From Zeimonas sediminis (GTDB taxonomy: Bacteria > Pseudomonadota > Gammaproteobacteria > Burkholderiales > Burkholderiaceae_E), in NCBI RefSeq assembly GCF_023721795.1, contig NZ_JAMQYE010000001.1:1302001-1366000 (forward strand): a stretch of 64,000 nucleotides of DNA. The letters run 5' to 3'. Below the pieces are notes generated by a model. That model was not told the DNA's origin. It did no database searches and saw only the letters and a list, made by a program, of their open reading frames with translations. Positions 24,659-33,321 of the stretch are shown piece after piece. The stretch's first letter is position 1, and the number at the start of each line of letters is the position of its first letter. The translations under genes and the position numbers were made by a program.

Positions 24659-26125
24659 TCAGTCGTTGAACTTCGCCTTGATCGTAGCGCTCGAACCCTC
24701 CGCCCCGAGCGTGACCGGAAAACTCACGAAGTGCCAGCGGCCGGCCACGTTGTCGTCGTGGATCGCGAAGGCGAAGCTGTAGTTCTGCTGGTCGGGGTTC
24801 AGCGAGTGGTCGTCGGCATTCGTCGTTTCCCGATCGCGTTCGAAGACCACGGTCCAGGTGCCGGCTTCCCACTTGCTGTAGGTCTTGACGTTGGTGCGAC
24901 TGCCGCCGTTGTCCACCAGTGACTCAACCGGCTTGAGCACGCGGCGCGGCAGGATGGCCCCGCCCGGCACGGTCTGCGCGGCGTCGAAGGGCACCGCGTT
25001 CTTGCCCGGACCGTCCACGACCAGCGCCGGCAGCGTGTTCCCGAGATCCTCGGCGAACTGCTCGCGCGTCACCATGCTGAAACCGGTCACCGCCTTGTCG
25101 TACATCCAGAGCGGGTTGCCGTTCGCATCCAGGTTGTTGGTGCTGAACACGTCGGTGCCGGTGTCGCCGCGCCGGGCGTCGAGCACGTAGGCATCGGTGG
25201 CCGACTGCACGGCAGCAGCGCGCCCGCCGCGGAAGTGCCACATGTCCGGGAATTTGAGGGCGAGCTTCAGCGCGTCGAGGTCCAGCGCGGGGATGGTCGG
25301 GCCGCCTACCCGACCGTCGACGCGCGTATTGAGCAGGTACTTGCTCGCCGGAGTCGGCACGAAAGCGGCCGCCGCCATCCCGGACTGGTCATTGTGGCAG
25401 CTTGCCCAGCAGCCGACGGCGTGAAAGTCCGGAGCGCCGATCGCGGCATCGGCGGTCGTGACGCTGCTGGGCAGGAACAGCATGCTGACCCGGTCCTCGG
25501 CGCTGTAGACGTCGTAGTCGTTCGCCAGCGGCTCCTGCTTCTCGATCCCGGTGGTCAGCCACGCCCCCTGCCCCGCGTCGTCGACGACGTAGGTGAGCAG
25601 GTCGTGGCTCGCGCCCGGACGCGGGTACTGTGTCCGCCACGAGACTTTCAGGTAGAACTTGCTCGCCGTGTACGCGGCCTGCACCGTGACGTCTCGCGAC
25701 CCGACCTTGCCCGCCACCGGATCGGCATCCTTGACGACCAGGCTGTCGCCCAGCGCAGCCGGCGCGGGCGCGGTCGAACCGTCGTGACACGAGGCGCACG
25801 CCGCCCCCGCCTTGACCGCATCGCTGGCCGACTGCGGGTGGGAGTCGCGAGGCGGGACCCAGTCGCGCACGACGTACTGCCAGCTTCGCTGGGCCGGCGC
25901 AAACGCGGTGACGTTCACCGCAGGGCCCCAGGCAAGCGCGTCGGGCGCATCCTTCAGGTAGTCGACGACGACCGACGGGGCCGGGACGGGGGCCGGATCG
26001 GGGAGCGGCACCTGCCCGTCGGCGACACTGTCGCTCGAGGAATTGCAGCCGGACAGTATCGTCCCGGCCAGTGCGGCGCCCAGGATCAGCCCCGCTCCGC
26101 GGCGACGAAAGAAACTTGCGCTCAT
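24659..26125 (-). CDS. Ethylbenzene-dehydrogenase-related cytochrome c lipoprotein
   Basis: AGGAGG upstream fixes the ATG at 26125. The 488-aa protein has a lipoprotein signal (LSGC, Cys27) and a proline-rich spacer. A CxxCH haem site is at Cys110-His114 (CASCH), and an unusual CxxxCH is at Cys239-His244 (CWASCH). The segment KFYLKVSWRTQYPRPGAS to DRVSMLF matches the haem-binding EB_dh domain of ethylbenzene/DMSO dehydrogenase gamma-like subunits. It is probably a periplasmic or outer-membrane electron carrier. No molybdenum subunit is encoded nearby. The flavoprotein gene upstream is 116 bases away on the same strand. Confidence 0.82.
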   Translation of the reverse strand: MSASFFRRRGAGLILGAALAGTILSGCNSSSDSVADGQVPLPDPAPVPAPSVVVDYLKDAPDALAWGPAVNVTAFAPAQRSWQYVVRDWVPPRDSHPQSASDAVKAGAACASCHDGSTAPAPAALGDSLVVKDADPVAGKVGSRDVTVQAAYTASKFYLKVSWRTQYPRPGASHDLLTYVVDDAGQGAWLTTGIEKQEPLANDYDVYSAEDRVSMLFLPSSVTTADAAIGAPDFHAVGCWASCHNDQSGMAAAAFVPTPASKYLLNTRVDGRVGGPTIPALDLDALKLALKFPDMWHFRGGRAAAVQSATDAYVLDARRGDTGTDVFSTNNLDANGNPLWMYDKAVTGFSMVTREQFAEDLGNTLPALVVDGPGKNAVPFDAAQTVPGGAILPRRVLKPVESLVDNGGSRTNVKTYSKWEAGTWTVVFERDRETTNADDHSLNPDQQNYSFAFAIHDDNVAGRWHFVSFPVTLGAEGSSATIKAKFND

Positions 26126-26241
26126 GTGCCGTCCCCTCCTGACGAGCGGCCTCTCTCGGCCGCCGATGTTCGACATGCGCAGATCCTATCGGGGGATTCC
26201 CGCAAACGGTGCGTGATGACAGACGGGCTTGATGACAAATG

Positions 26242-27657
26242 TCAGTCCAGCGCCTCGGCCTGGAAGCCACCGCACGCCGAGAGATCCGACACGCCGCCGT
26301 CCGGCAGCTGCTTCGCCAGCGCGCGGAACGCGCCGCGCAGGCCCTCCTCGAGCACCGGGTGGTAGACCGGCATCCGCAGCATGTCGGCCACCGTCAGGCC
26401 CTGCCCGACCGCGAGCGCCAGCAGGTGCGCCATGTGCTCGCCGCCGGGCACGCACATCGCCGCGCCGAGCAGCCGGCCGCTCGCGCGGTCGGCGTACACG
26501 CGCGCGATGCCGCGGTCGCGACCGGTCATCCGCGCGCGGCTCTGGCGACGAAAGTCGGCCTCGCCGACGATCGCGCTCGCCTCGTCGAGCTGGTCGAAGC
26601 GCGCGCCCACAGTGGCCAGGTTCGGATCGCAGAAGACGACGCCCATCGGCGTGCGGCGCTCGAAGCACAGCGGCTCGGGGGAGACCGCGTTCAGCCCGGC
26701 GATGTGGCCTTCGTCGGCCGCCTCGTGCAGCAGCGCCCGGTCGCCGTTGGCGTCGCCGGCGAGAAAGACCGGCAGGTCGCCGATCCGCATCGTGCCCGGG
26801 TCGACCGGCGGCATGCCGCGGTCGTCGAGCTTCACGCCGAGGGCCTCGAGCCCGAGGCCTCCGAGATTCGGCCGCCTGCCGACGGCGGCCAGCACCTTGT
26901 CGACCACGATCCGCGCGTCGCCCGCCCGCACCTCGACGCCGTCGCCCGCCGCGGCGAGTTCGACCGCGACGCCGGTGCGAACCGGGAACTCGCGGCCGAG
27001 CGCCTCGCGCAGCGCCTCCTCGACTTCCGGATCGGAGAGCCCGGCAAGGCGATCGGCCGCGTCGAAGGCGGATACCTGGATGCCCAGCCGCGACAGCGCC
27101 TGCGCGATCTCGACACCGATCGCGCCGAGCCCGACGACCGCGATACGGGGCGGCAGCGACTGCTGCTCGAACAGGGTGTCGGTGGTCAGGATCCGATCGC
27201 CCAGCTCGCGCCAGGGCTTCGGCACGACGGGACTGCTGCCGGTGGCCAGCACGATGCTGCGCGCGCGGTATTCGCGGCCGGCCACCTCGATCCGGTCGGG
27301 CGCGAGCAGCCTGGCCCGGCCGGCGATGCTGCGCTCGCCGAGCCTGTCGGTGAGCTTCAGCGTGCCGGCCACGAAGTCGTCGCGCAGCGCGCGAACCCGC
27401 GCGAGCACCGCCGGCAGGTCGGCCGACAGGCCGGCCGCGCCGCGGATGCCCATCTCGTCGAAGACCACGCGCTTGTGAAAGGCGTTGGCCGCCTCGATCA
27501 GCACCTTGGACGGCATGCAGCCCACCCGCGCGCAGGTGGTGCCGTACGGGCCGTCGTTGACCAGCAGGAAGCGCTCGGTGCGCTTGCCGATTTCCCTGAC
27601 CGCCGCCAGGCCGGCAGAGCCGGCGCCGACCACGATCGCGTCGAGCGATTCGGTCAT
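26242..27657 (-). CDS. Dihydrolipoyl dehydrogenase/mercuric-reductase-like flavoprotein
   Basis: This class I pyridine nucleotide-disulfide oxidoreductase has 471 aa. It shows the FAD GxGxxG at residues 11-16, the redox disulfide Cys42/Cys47 (CARVGC followed by MPSK), an NAD-binding VVGLGAIGVE, the FAD-phosphate GDANGD, and a C-terminal interface HPVLEEG. The usual His-x4-Glu pair of lipoamide dehydrogenase is shortened, and no MerA Cys pair is at the C-terminus. The substrate is therefore open (lipoyl, glutathione-like or other disulfide). It is cytoplasmic and lies on the same strand between a cytochrome and an LVIVD lipoprotein gene. Confidence 0.85.
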   Translation of the reverse strand: MTESLDAIVVGAGSAGLAAVREIGKRTERFLLVNDGPYGTTCARVGCMPSKVLIEAANAFHKRVVFDEMGIRGAAGLSADLPAVLARVRALRDDFVAGTLKLTDRLGERSIAGRARLLAPDRIEVAGREYRARSIVLATGSSPVVPKPWRELGDRILTTDTLFEQQSLPPRIAVVGLGAIGVEIAQALSRLGIQVSAFDAADRLAGLSDPEVEEALREALGREFPVRTGVAVELAAAGDGVEVRAGDARIVVDKVLAAVGRRPNLGGLGLEALGVKLDDRGMPPVDPGTMRIGDLPVFLAGDANGDRALLHEAADEGHIAGLNAVSPEPLCFERRTPMGVVFCDPNLATVGARFDQLDEASAIVGEADFRRQSRARMTGRDRGIARVYADRASGRLLGAAMCVPGGEHMAHLLALAVGQGLTVADMLRMPVYHPVLEEGLRGAFRALAKQLPDGGVSDLSACGGFQAEALD

Positions 27658-27727
27658 CGTCGTCTCCCTGACGGGCCTGCGGAGGCAAGGGCGACCTGCG
27701 CCGCCGCCCCCTGCGCGCCCGGAGCGG

Positions 27728-30700
27728 TTACTTGAACACGGCGAGCCCCCCGGCGCCGTCGGCCACGTAGACCCTGCCATTGGCGACGGCCGTGGCCGAA
27801 GCGCTGCCGACCGTGTCCTGGATCGCCATCATCTGCGGGTTCGCCGGATCGCTCCAGTCGAGCTTGACCACGCCGGCGGCGCCGTAGGCGACGTAGAACA
27901 GCAGGCGGGGCGCATCGAGCGTGTAGGTGTTGCTACCGTCGCTCAGCAGCACGTTGGCCGGGAAATACTGCGGGGTCATGAACAGCGCCCCGCCGTCCGC
28001 GGTCTCGTACCCGGCGACGCTCTGCAGCCTGAACCGGCCCACCGACTCCGGCCGGCAGTCGACCGCGCGGCCCTGCTTGGCCGACAGCGCGGTCACGTCG
28101 GTCACGTCGGCGCAGGCGCCCTCCGGCTGCCCGACCGGCTGGAACTCGACCACCGGCTGGATCAGGTCGGCGATGCTGTAGGCCACGAGACCGAAACTGT
28201 CGTAGCTGAAGAACACGTGGTCGCCGACCACGTGCACGTCGACGCTCTTGCCGTCGGCCGAGCCGACCTTGTCCTCGTCGTACTTCTTCGGCTCGAAGGT
28301 CTTGATCAGCTTCAGTCCGGGCACGACGCCGTTGACCAGCAGGTCGGTCACCTCGACCACCGACACGCCGTAGGCGCCGGCCGCCACGAAGGCATACATG
28401 CGCGCCGTCTGCGGGTCGGTCCAGAGCTTCACCGACGAGCTCCGGCCCAGCGGCGGTCGCCCGGGTTCGGTGCCGCCGATGTTGGCCACCAGGTGCGCCG
28501 AGGTCCCGGCGGCGGGATCCGCCGTCACGTCGTACACGGTGAGACCGTTGCCGCCATCGGCCACCAGCGCGTACTTGCCGTGGAAGGCCACGCCGTACGC
28601 ATGGTCCTGGCTGTTCACCGCGGTGATCTTCTTGTCGACCGTGTACAGATCGGTGCTGTGCTCGAAGATGTCGCTGGCGGTCAGCGTGAGCAGCGTCGGC
28701 GCGCCCGGCGCCGCGAAGGGCACGCCGGACACGTCGACCCGGCGCATGCCCAGGCTCTGCGACATCACGTAGGCCTTGCCCGGTTCCTCGCCGAAATAGA
28801 CCTTGAACGCGTGCGGCGTGGGCAACACGCCGTTGACCGGGTACTCGGCCTGCAGCGTGTTGGCGACCAGGCGCAGATCGTCGGTCGGCACGCCGCCGGA
28901 GGCGATCCGCCAGACGCTTATGCCGTGCGGCCCGTCCGCCAGGTAAGCGTGCTCGCCCGACACGGTCACGCCCTCGGCGTGGCCGATCGCGATCGGCTGG
29001 GTCGCCGAACCGTCGGCGGCAGCGCCGACCTCCGCGGTGCTCACGTGCCGCACCGGCACCTCGAAGTAGTCGGTCAGCGCCGTGCCCGAGAAGCCCTTGA
29101 TGTCGATGAAGTTCAGGCCGCCGCCTCCGGTCGCCTGCACCACGTCGACCTGTCCGGCGGCACCGGCGTCCATGCCCGGCATCAGGAACAGCGCCCCACC
29201 GTGGCCGCTGATCTCGCCGGAGACCAGCTGCACCGGCCCAATGAAGCTGCTGCCGTCCAGCGTGACGAACTTCGGCATCGACTCGTCGGAGCCGGACAGC
29301 GTGACCGGCGTCATGTCGTAGGACGTGACGAACTCGTAGTCGGGCCAGTAGGGCTCCGGGAAGATGTCGTTGTCGAACGGGGCGCCGGCGTTCCGCCAGC
29401 GCGCACCGGGATCTTCGGCACCTTCGACGACCACCAGCCCGGCGAAGTGATCGGAGTAATAGGCCTTGTGGCCGCCCGCGTCGGCGACGACCCGCACGTC
29501 GACCACGCCCGCTTCCTTCAGCATGCCGGACCCGAAGTGCGGGAACAGGCTGCGGGCCTGCGTGCCCGTCGGCCTTTCGGCGCCGTGCGCGGGAACCGCC
29601 GCCACGTAGCCGGCGTAGCTCGGGGCGGCGTTCTCGGGGTCGCTGACGTCGACGGCGACCAGCCCGCCGAGCGAGTACGCAATGTAGGCCATCGTGCGCG
29701 CCGGTTGGCCGCCGGCCGCCGGCAGATTGACGATGTCCAGCGCCCGCGCCTTGTAGTAGTACTTGCCGTAGCGGTCGAAGCTGGCCCACGGCGCGCACCA
29801 GTCCGGGTTCTTGCAGATCGAGGTGTCGATGCCGCTCTCGCGCCACAGCGTGTTGATCTCCCACTCGGCCTGCTGCCAGGTCGGCATGCCGGTGTCCGGG
29901 TCGAGGTAGGTCGGCGCCGCCACCGAGGCGCTGAGGCTGCGCGCGCCGAACCAGTCCTCGCTGACCGTTTCGTCGGTGTACAGGTTGTACCGCGCGGGCC
30001 TCACGTAGCCCGCGTTGGCGGGGTCGTAGACGGTCAGGTCGGCCGGATCGTAGATCGCGATGCCGAGAAAGCCCAGGGCCGCGTAGAGCCTGAGCTTGCC
30101 GGCCCCGTCCTGGTGAAGCTTCAGGCTCTCGGGGCCACCCCACGCGATCTCCCCAGCGTACTGCAGCGTCCACAGTTCCGAGTCGACGAGCAGCGTGCCG
30201 TCGGCCTCGGTGACCGGCGCGGGCAGCAGGTTGGACAGGCGGGTCTTGTGGATGCCGAACGCGCCGTTGGCGATCAGCAACTGGTTCACACCCGCTTCCT
30301 CGTAGACCGCGAGATCGGTGATCGATCCCGCAGTGCCGGCGATCGTCGCGCCGGCCACCGGGTTCCCGCCACCGTCCACGTAATCGACCCCGGTCTTCTC
30401 GTAGTTCACGTTGATCACGTGCACGAGGCTCATCGCGGCAGGGTTCGACAGGTCCACTACGCCGATGCCCTTCTCGCCCATCGACAGCAGCGCATAAGGC
30501 GTTCCCTCGTGCGTGACCGGCGTGATGTGCAGGATGTAGCCCGGCACGGTGATCTCCGCGGCGGCGGCCTTGGTCGTTCCGATCGGCGTCGCAGCGAAGC
30601 GGTTGGCCATGCTGAACAGGGCCCACTCGGTGCCGGCGGCGTCCTTGTAGTAGCTCGTGGCAGCGGTCGCGCCACCGATCTGGGCAACCTGCGTGTCGAG

Positions 30701-30844
30701 CTTGGCCTCGATGATCACGGTCGGCGCGACGCCGTCGGAGCCGGAACCGCAGCCGGCCAGTCCGAGAACGGTCAGCGAAGCGGCCAGCAAGGCAAGAGGC
30801 CGCAGCTTCGATGCGGCAGCGAACGCGGTCGGGAGGAACTTCAT
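27728..30844 (-). CDS. Large LVIVD-repeat beta-propeller lipoprotein, 1038 aa
   Basis: GGAG seven bases upstream supports the ATG at 30844. The signal ends in a lipobox LAGC (Cys32). The body repeats LVIVD-type blades throughout, for example LLSMGEKGIGVVDLSNP, IAYSLGGLVAVDVSDPENA, YAFVAAGAYGVSVVEVTD, FYVAYGAAGVVKLDWSDP and VYVADGAGGLAVFK, each a strand-turn followed by a D-P loop. Such proteins fold as propellers at the cell surface or in the periplasm and usually bind partners. Two cysteine pairs are present. The 3377-bp open frame antisense to it is a GC-driven shadow. Its partner and ligand are unknown. Confidence 0.85.
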   Translation of the reverse strand: MKFLPTAFAAASKLRPLALLAASLTVLGLAGCGSGSDGVAPTVIIEAKLDTQVAQIGGATAATSYYKDAAGTEWALFSMANRFAATPIGTTKAAAAEITVPGYILHITPVTHEGTPYALLSMGEKGIGVVDLSNPAAMSLVHVINVNYEKTGVDYVDGGGNPVAGATIAGTAGSITDLAVYEEAGVNQLLIANGAFGIHKTRLSNLLPAPVTEADGTLLVDSELWTLQYAGEIAWGGPESLKLHQDGAGKLRLYAALGFLGIAIYDPADLTVYDPANAGYVRPARYNLYTDETVSEDWFGARSLSASVAAPTYLDPDTGMPTWQQAEWEINTLWRESGIDTSICKNPDWCAPWASFDRYGKYYYKARALDIVNLPAAGGQPARTMAYIAYSLGGLVAVDVSDPENAAPSYAGYVAAVPAHGAERPTGTQARSLFPHFGSGMLKEAGVVDVRVVADAGGHKAYYSDHFAGLVVVEGAEDPGARWRNAGAPFDNDIFPEPYWPDYEFVTSYDMTPVTLSGSDESMPKFVTLDGSSFIGPVQLVSGEISGHGGALFLMPGMDAGAAGQVDVVQATGGGGLNFIDIKGFSGTALTDYFEVPVRHVSTAEVGAAADGSATQPIAIGHAEGVTVSGEHAYLADGPHGISVWRIASGGVPTDDLRLVANTLQAEYPVNGVLPTPHAFKVYFGEEPGKAYVMSQSLGMRRVDVSGVPFAAPGAPTLLTLTASDIFEHSTDLYTVDKKITAVNSQDHAYGVAFHGKYALVADGGNGLTVYDVTADPAAGTSAHLVANIGGTEPGRPPLGRSSSVKLWTDPQTARMYAFVAAGAYGVSVVEVTDLLVNGVVPGLKLIKTFEPKKYDEDKVGSADGKSVDVHVVGDHVFFSYDSFGLVAYSIADLIQPVVEFQPVGQPEGACADVTDVTALSAKQGRAVDCRPESVGRFRLQSVAGYETADGGALFMTPQYFPANVLLSDGSNTYTLDAPRLLFYVAYGAAGVVKLDWSDPANPQMMAIQDTVGSASATAVANGRVYVADGAGGLAVFK

Positions 30845-30982
30845 TGGCGTCTCCAGCGGTGAGCTCTGGCATCGCCTTGCATGGCAATGCTCGGTCACCC
30901 CGAATTTAAGGGCCGCCCCTACGACTTTCCCTGCGCTCGATCAATTTCCGGGTATCCGGAGGCCCCGGAAGGCGCACCAGGT

Positions 30983-31678
30983 TCACCCCGAATGTGACGA
31001 TTGATACGCTGCGCGCCGGCTCAGTGCTCGCGCCAGACTCGCCCCCAGCCCGGCTCCGCATTCGGCCTGGACTTCGGCGATCGCCTCGTCGAGCCTGCCG
31101 CCCTCGTCGCGGGTCCATTCGGCAATGTGCAGGAACGCGCCGTCGAATGCATCGACCGCGCACCCCTCGTGCCAGGCCGCGGTCGGCAGGTTCAGCGCCC
31201 CCTCCCCGCTCAGCACCTGCCCGAGGGGAACGATCTTCGCCACGATCCCGGCCTGCAGTCGATACCGCCACAGATCCGGCGGAAGGCGCCGGTAGACGAG
31301 CTTCCAGGTGGCGTGCAGGAACAGCACCGGCTGGGCCGGATCGAGGCGCAATGCACCGACCTCCCGGCCCACTGCGATCCCGGTCGAGCCGTTGGCCAGC
31401 AGCGGGTTGGCGGCGACGATTCGCTCGGCGACGCCCATCAGCGGGCGGACCGGATCGAAGCGCTCGACCACCGGGTCGCCCCGCCGCTCGAGCCCGAGAA
31501 CCTTCAGTTGCTCGTCCATCCGAAAGCCGGCGGGCGCGAACACGACGAACCGGTGCGGCTGCGCCAGGAAGGCGTCGAGCATCTGCCGACGCGCGGCCGG
31601 CTCGCCGATCGTGGCGGCGCAGCCGGTCAGCATCGCGAGCGCGCCGGCGCAGAGCGCCAGCCTGGCCAGCCAGCGCAC
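30983..31678 (-). CDS. Lipoprotein of unknown function, 231 aa
   Basis: The start is GTG at 31678, directly abutting the stop of the upstream SDR gene (TGAGTG), so the two are translationally coupled. The signal ends with LTGC, predicting lipidation. The mature part contains HRFVVFAPAGFRMDEQ, VLFLHATWKLVYRRLPPDLW and an AWHEGC segment. No known domain is recognised. It is likely an outer-membrane or periplasmic lipoprotein; the link with an SDR may be positional only. Confidence 0.68.
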   Translation of the reverse strand: MRWLARLALCAGALAMLTGCAATIGEPAARRQMLDAFLAQPHRFVVFAPAGFRMDEQLKVLGLERRGDPVVERFDPVRPLMGVAERIVAANPLLANGSTGIAVGREVGALRLDPAQPVLFLHATWKLVYRRLPPDLWRYRLQAGIVAKIVPLGQVLSGEGALNLPTAAWHEGCAVDAFDGAFLHIAEWTRDEGGRLDEAIAEVQAECGAGLGASLARALSRRAAYQSSHSG

Positions 31679-32428
31679 TCAGGCCTTCCCGGAGGCCCCC
31701 AGTTCGCGCAGGTCGGCGACCGGCTGCTCGCCGAACGCATCGCCCAGCAGGTGCCCGACGATCCGCCCCGCGCACTCGTCGGCGCTGACCAGGACCCCGT
31801 CGCGCTTCATCGCCTCGAAGCGCTCCCGCACCGGAAACCGCTCGAGGTCGGTAGAGCGGATCTCGGCCTGCATGTCGGTGTCGATCACGCCGGGCGCAAG
31901 GCTGCAGATCCGCAGGCCGGGGGTCTTGTCCAGCACGACCGCGCGGGCATGATGATCGAGCGCCGCCTTCGTGGCGCAGTAGACCGACCAGCCCGGATAC
32001 ACGTGCCGCCCGGCCCCGCTGGAAACGTTCAGCACCCGGCAGTCCGTGCCCGGCCGGCAGCGCGCGACGAATGCGGCCGACAGCATCAGCGGCGCCGCCA
32101 CGTTCAGCGCGACCGCCTTCGACACCGCGGCGGCGCCCTGCGAGGGCAAGGGACCGATCGGCTGGACCGTGCCCGCGTTGTTCACCAGCAGCGCGGTGCC
32201 GGCGTCGGCCAGCCACGCGTCGAGCGCGCCGCCGTCGATCCACTGCGCCAGCGCGGCGGCGTCGGCCAGGTCGATCTCGACCTGCTCGAGCAGCTCGGGG
32301 TGGTGCCCGGCCAGGTTGTCGTTGCGGGCTCTGGCGAGCCCGAGCACGGCGATGCCGCGCCCGAGCAGCTTCGAGGCGATCGCGGCGCCGAGGCCGCGGG
32401 AATGTCCGGTGACGATTGCCTTGATCAT
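31679..32428 (-). CDS. Short-chain dehydrogenase/reductase
   Basis: The 249-aa protein is a classical SDR. It has the Rossmann T7-G-H-S-R-G-L-G motif, LLVNNAGT, a catalytic Ser in LNVSSGAGR, and the YCATK active-site Tyr/Lys. The compact N-terminus and long alpha-helical C-terminus resemble sepiapterin-reductase-like bacterial SDRs. NAD(P) preference is not determined from the visible residues. It is followed without a gap by a lipoprotein gene. The upstream side is divergent from the isochorismatase-type gene (149 bp apart). Confidence 0.88.
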   Translation of the reverse strand: MIKAIVTGHSRGLGAAIASKLLGRGIAVLGLARARNDNLAGHHPELLEQVEIDLADAAALAQWIDGGALDAWLADAGTALLVNNAGTVQPIGPLPSQGAAAVSKAVALNVAAPLMLSAAFVARCRPGTDCRVLNVSSGAGRHVYPGWSVYCATKAALDHHARAVVLDKTPGLRICSLAPGVIDTDMQAEIRSTDLERFPVRERFEAMKRDGVLVSADECAGRIVGHLLGDAFGEQPVADLRELGASGKA

Positions 32429-32577
32429 GTCCGAAGGATAACGTCTCCCCGCCCACGAACACCATCACCGCCGGGACGACCCGGCACCACGCTCGGCACG
32501 CACGCCGAGCCGATCGCAGCCGCGCGCGCCCCGCCGGGCGCACCGCCCAGGACTCCTGACCGACCCACGGAGCACCG

Positions 32578-33273
32578 ATGAACTGGAAGACCGCCTACCG
32601 ATCGATCTACTACCAGGGCGCACCCGAGCCGGCAGACCCCGCGCTCGACCCGCGAACGACCGCGCTGCTGGTCATCGACGTGCAGAACACCTATCTGGAG
32701 CGCCCGGACAGGGCGAGCCTCTCCGAGGAAGGCCGGCGCGTCTACGACGCCTGGACGCCTTTTCACGAACGCATGAACCGGCAGGTGATCCCCCGCACCC
32801 GGCGGCTGCTCGACCTGTTCCGCGCGCGGGGCATCGAGTGTCTGTTCGCGCGGATAGCCTGCCAGACCCGCGACGGCCGCGACCGCTCGCTGAGCCAGAA
32901 GAAGCCGGGCTGGAACAACCTGCTGCTGCCGAAGGACGAGCACGCTTCGCAGATCGTGCCCGAGCTGGCGCCGCTGCCCGACGAGATCGTCGTCACGAAG
33001 ACCACCGACTCGGCGCTGACCGGCAGCAACCTGCGGCTGATCCTGCACAACCTGGGCATCCGCACCGTGGTCTGCTGCGGGATCTTCACCGACCAGTGCG
33101 TGTCTTCCACCGTGCGCAGCCTGGCCGACGAGAGCTTCGAGGTGCTGGTGCTGGAAGACTGCTGCGCGGCCGCTTCCGACGAGCTCCACCGCAAGGAGCT
33201 CGAGATCGTCAACATGATCTACTGCCACGTGATGTCGAGCGACGAGCTGCTCGACCTGATGAAGCTCGGCTGA
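32578..33273 (+). CDS. Isochorismatase-fold cysteine hydrolase
   Basis: The 231-aa protein has the cysteine hydrolase triad Asp34 (VIDVQ), Lys141 (VTKTT) and Cys174 (FTDQCVSST). That places it with N-carbamoylsarcosine, biuret and ureidoacrylate amidohydrolases rather than with true isochorismatases, whose cysteine is absent. It probably releases ammonia or carbamate from an amide or ureido compound. Its position beside D-aminoacylase and, further on, two N-carbamoyl amidohydrolases makes a ureido substrate attractive, but that is inference. Confidence 0.85.
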   Translation: MNWKTAYRSIYYQGAPEPADPALDPRTTALLVIDVQNTYLERPDRASLSEEGRRVYDAWTPFHERMNRQVIPRTRRLLDLFRARGIECLFARIACQTRDGRDRSLSQKKPGWNNLLLPKDEHASQIVPELAPLPDEIVVTKTTDSALTGSNLRLILHNLGIRTVVCCGIFTDQCVSSTVRSLADESFEVLVLEDCCAAASDELHRKELEIVNMIYCHVMSSDELLDLMKLG

Positions 33274-33321
33274 ACCGCGGGCGGCTCCGCCGGCTGGCGG
33301 ACCCGGCGCGCGGCGCCTTCT

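Noticed and set aside
27485-30862. 1125-codon open frame on the plus strand
   Set aside because: It is antisense to the LVIVD lipoprotein; composition is Arg/Val/Asp-rich shadow translation with no signal, domain or ribosome site, whereas the minus-strand protein is recognisable throughout.
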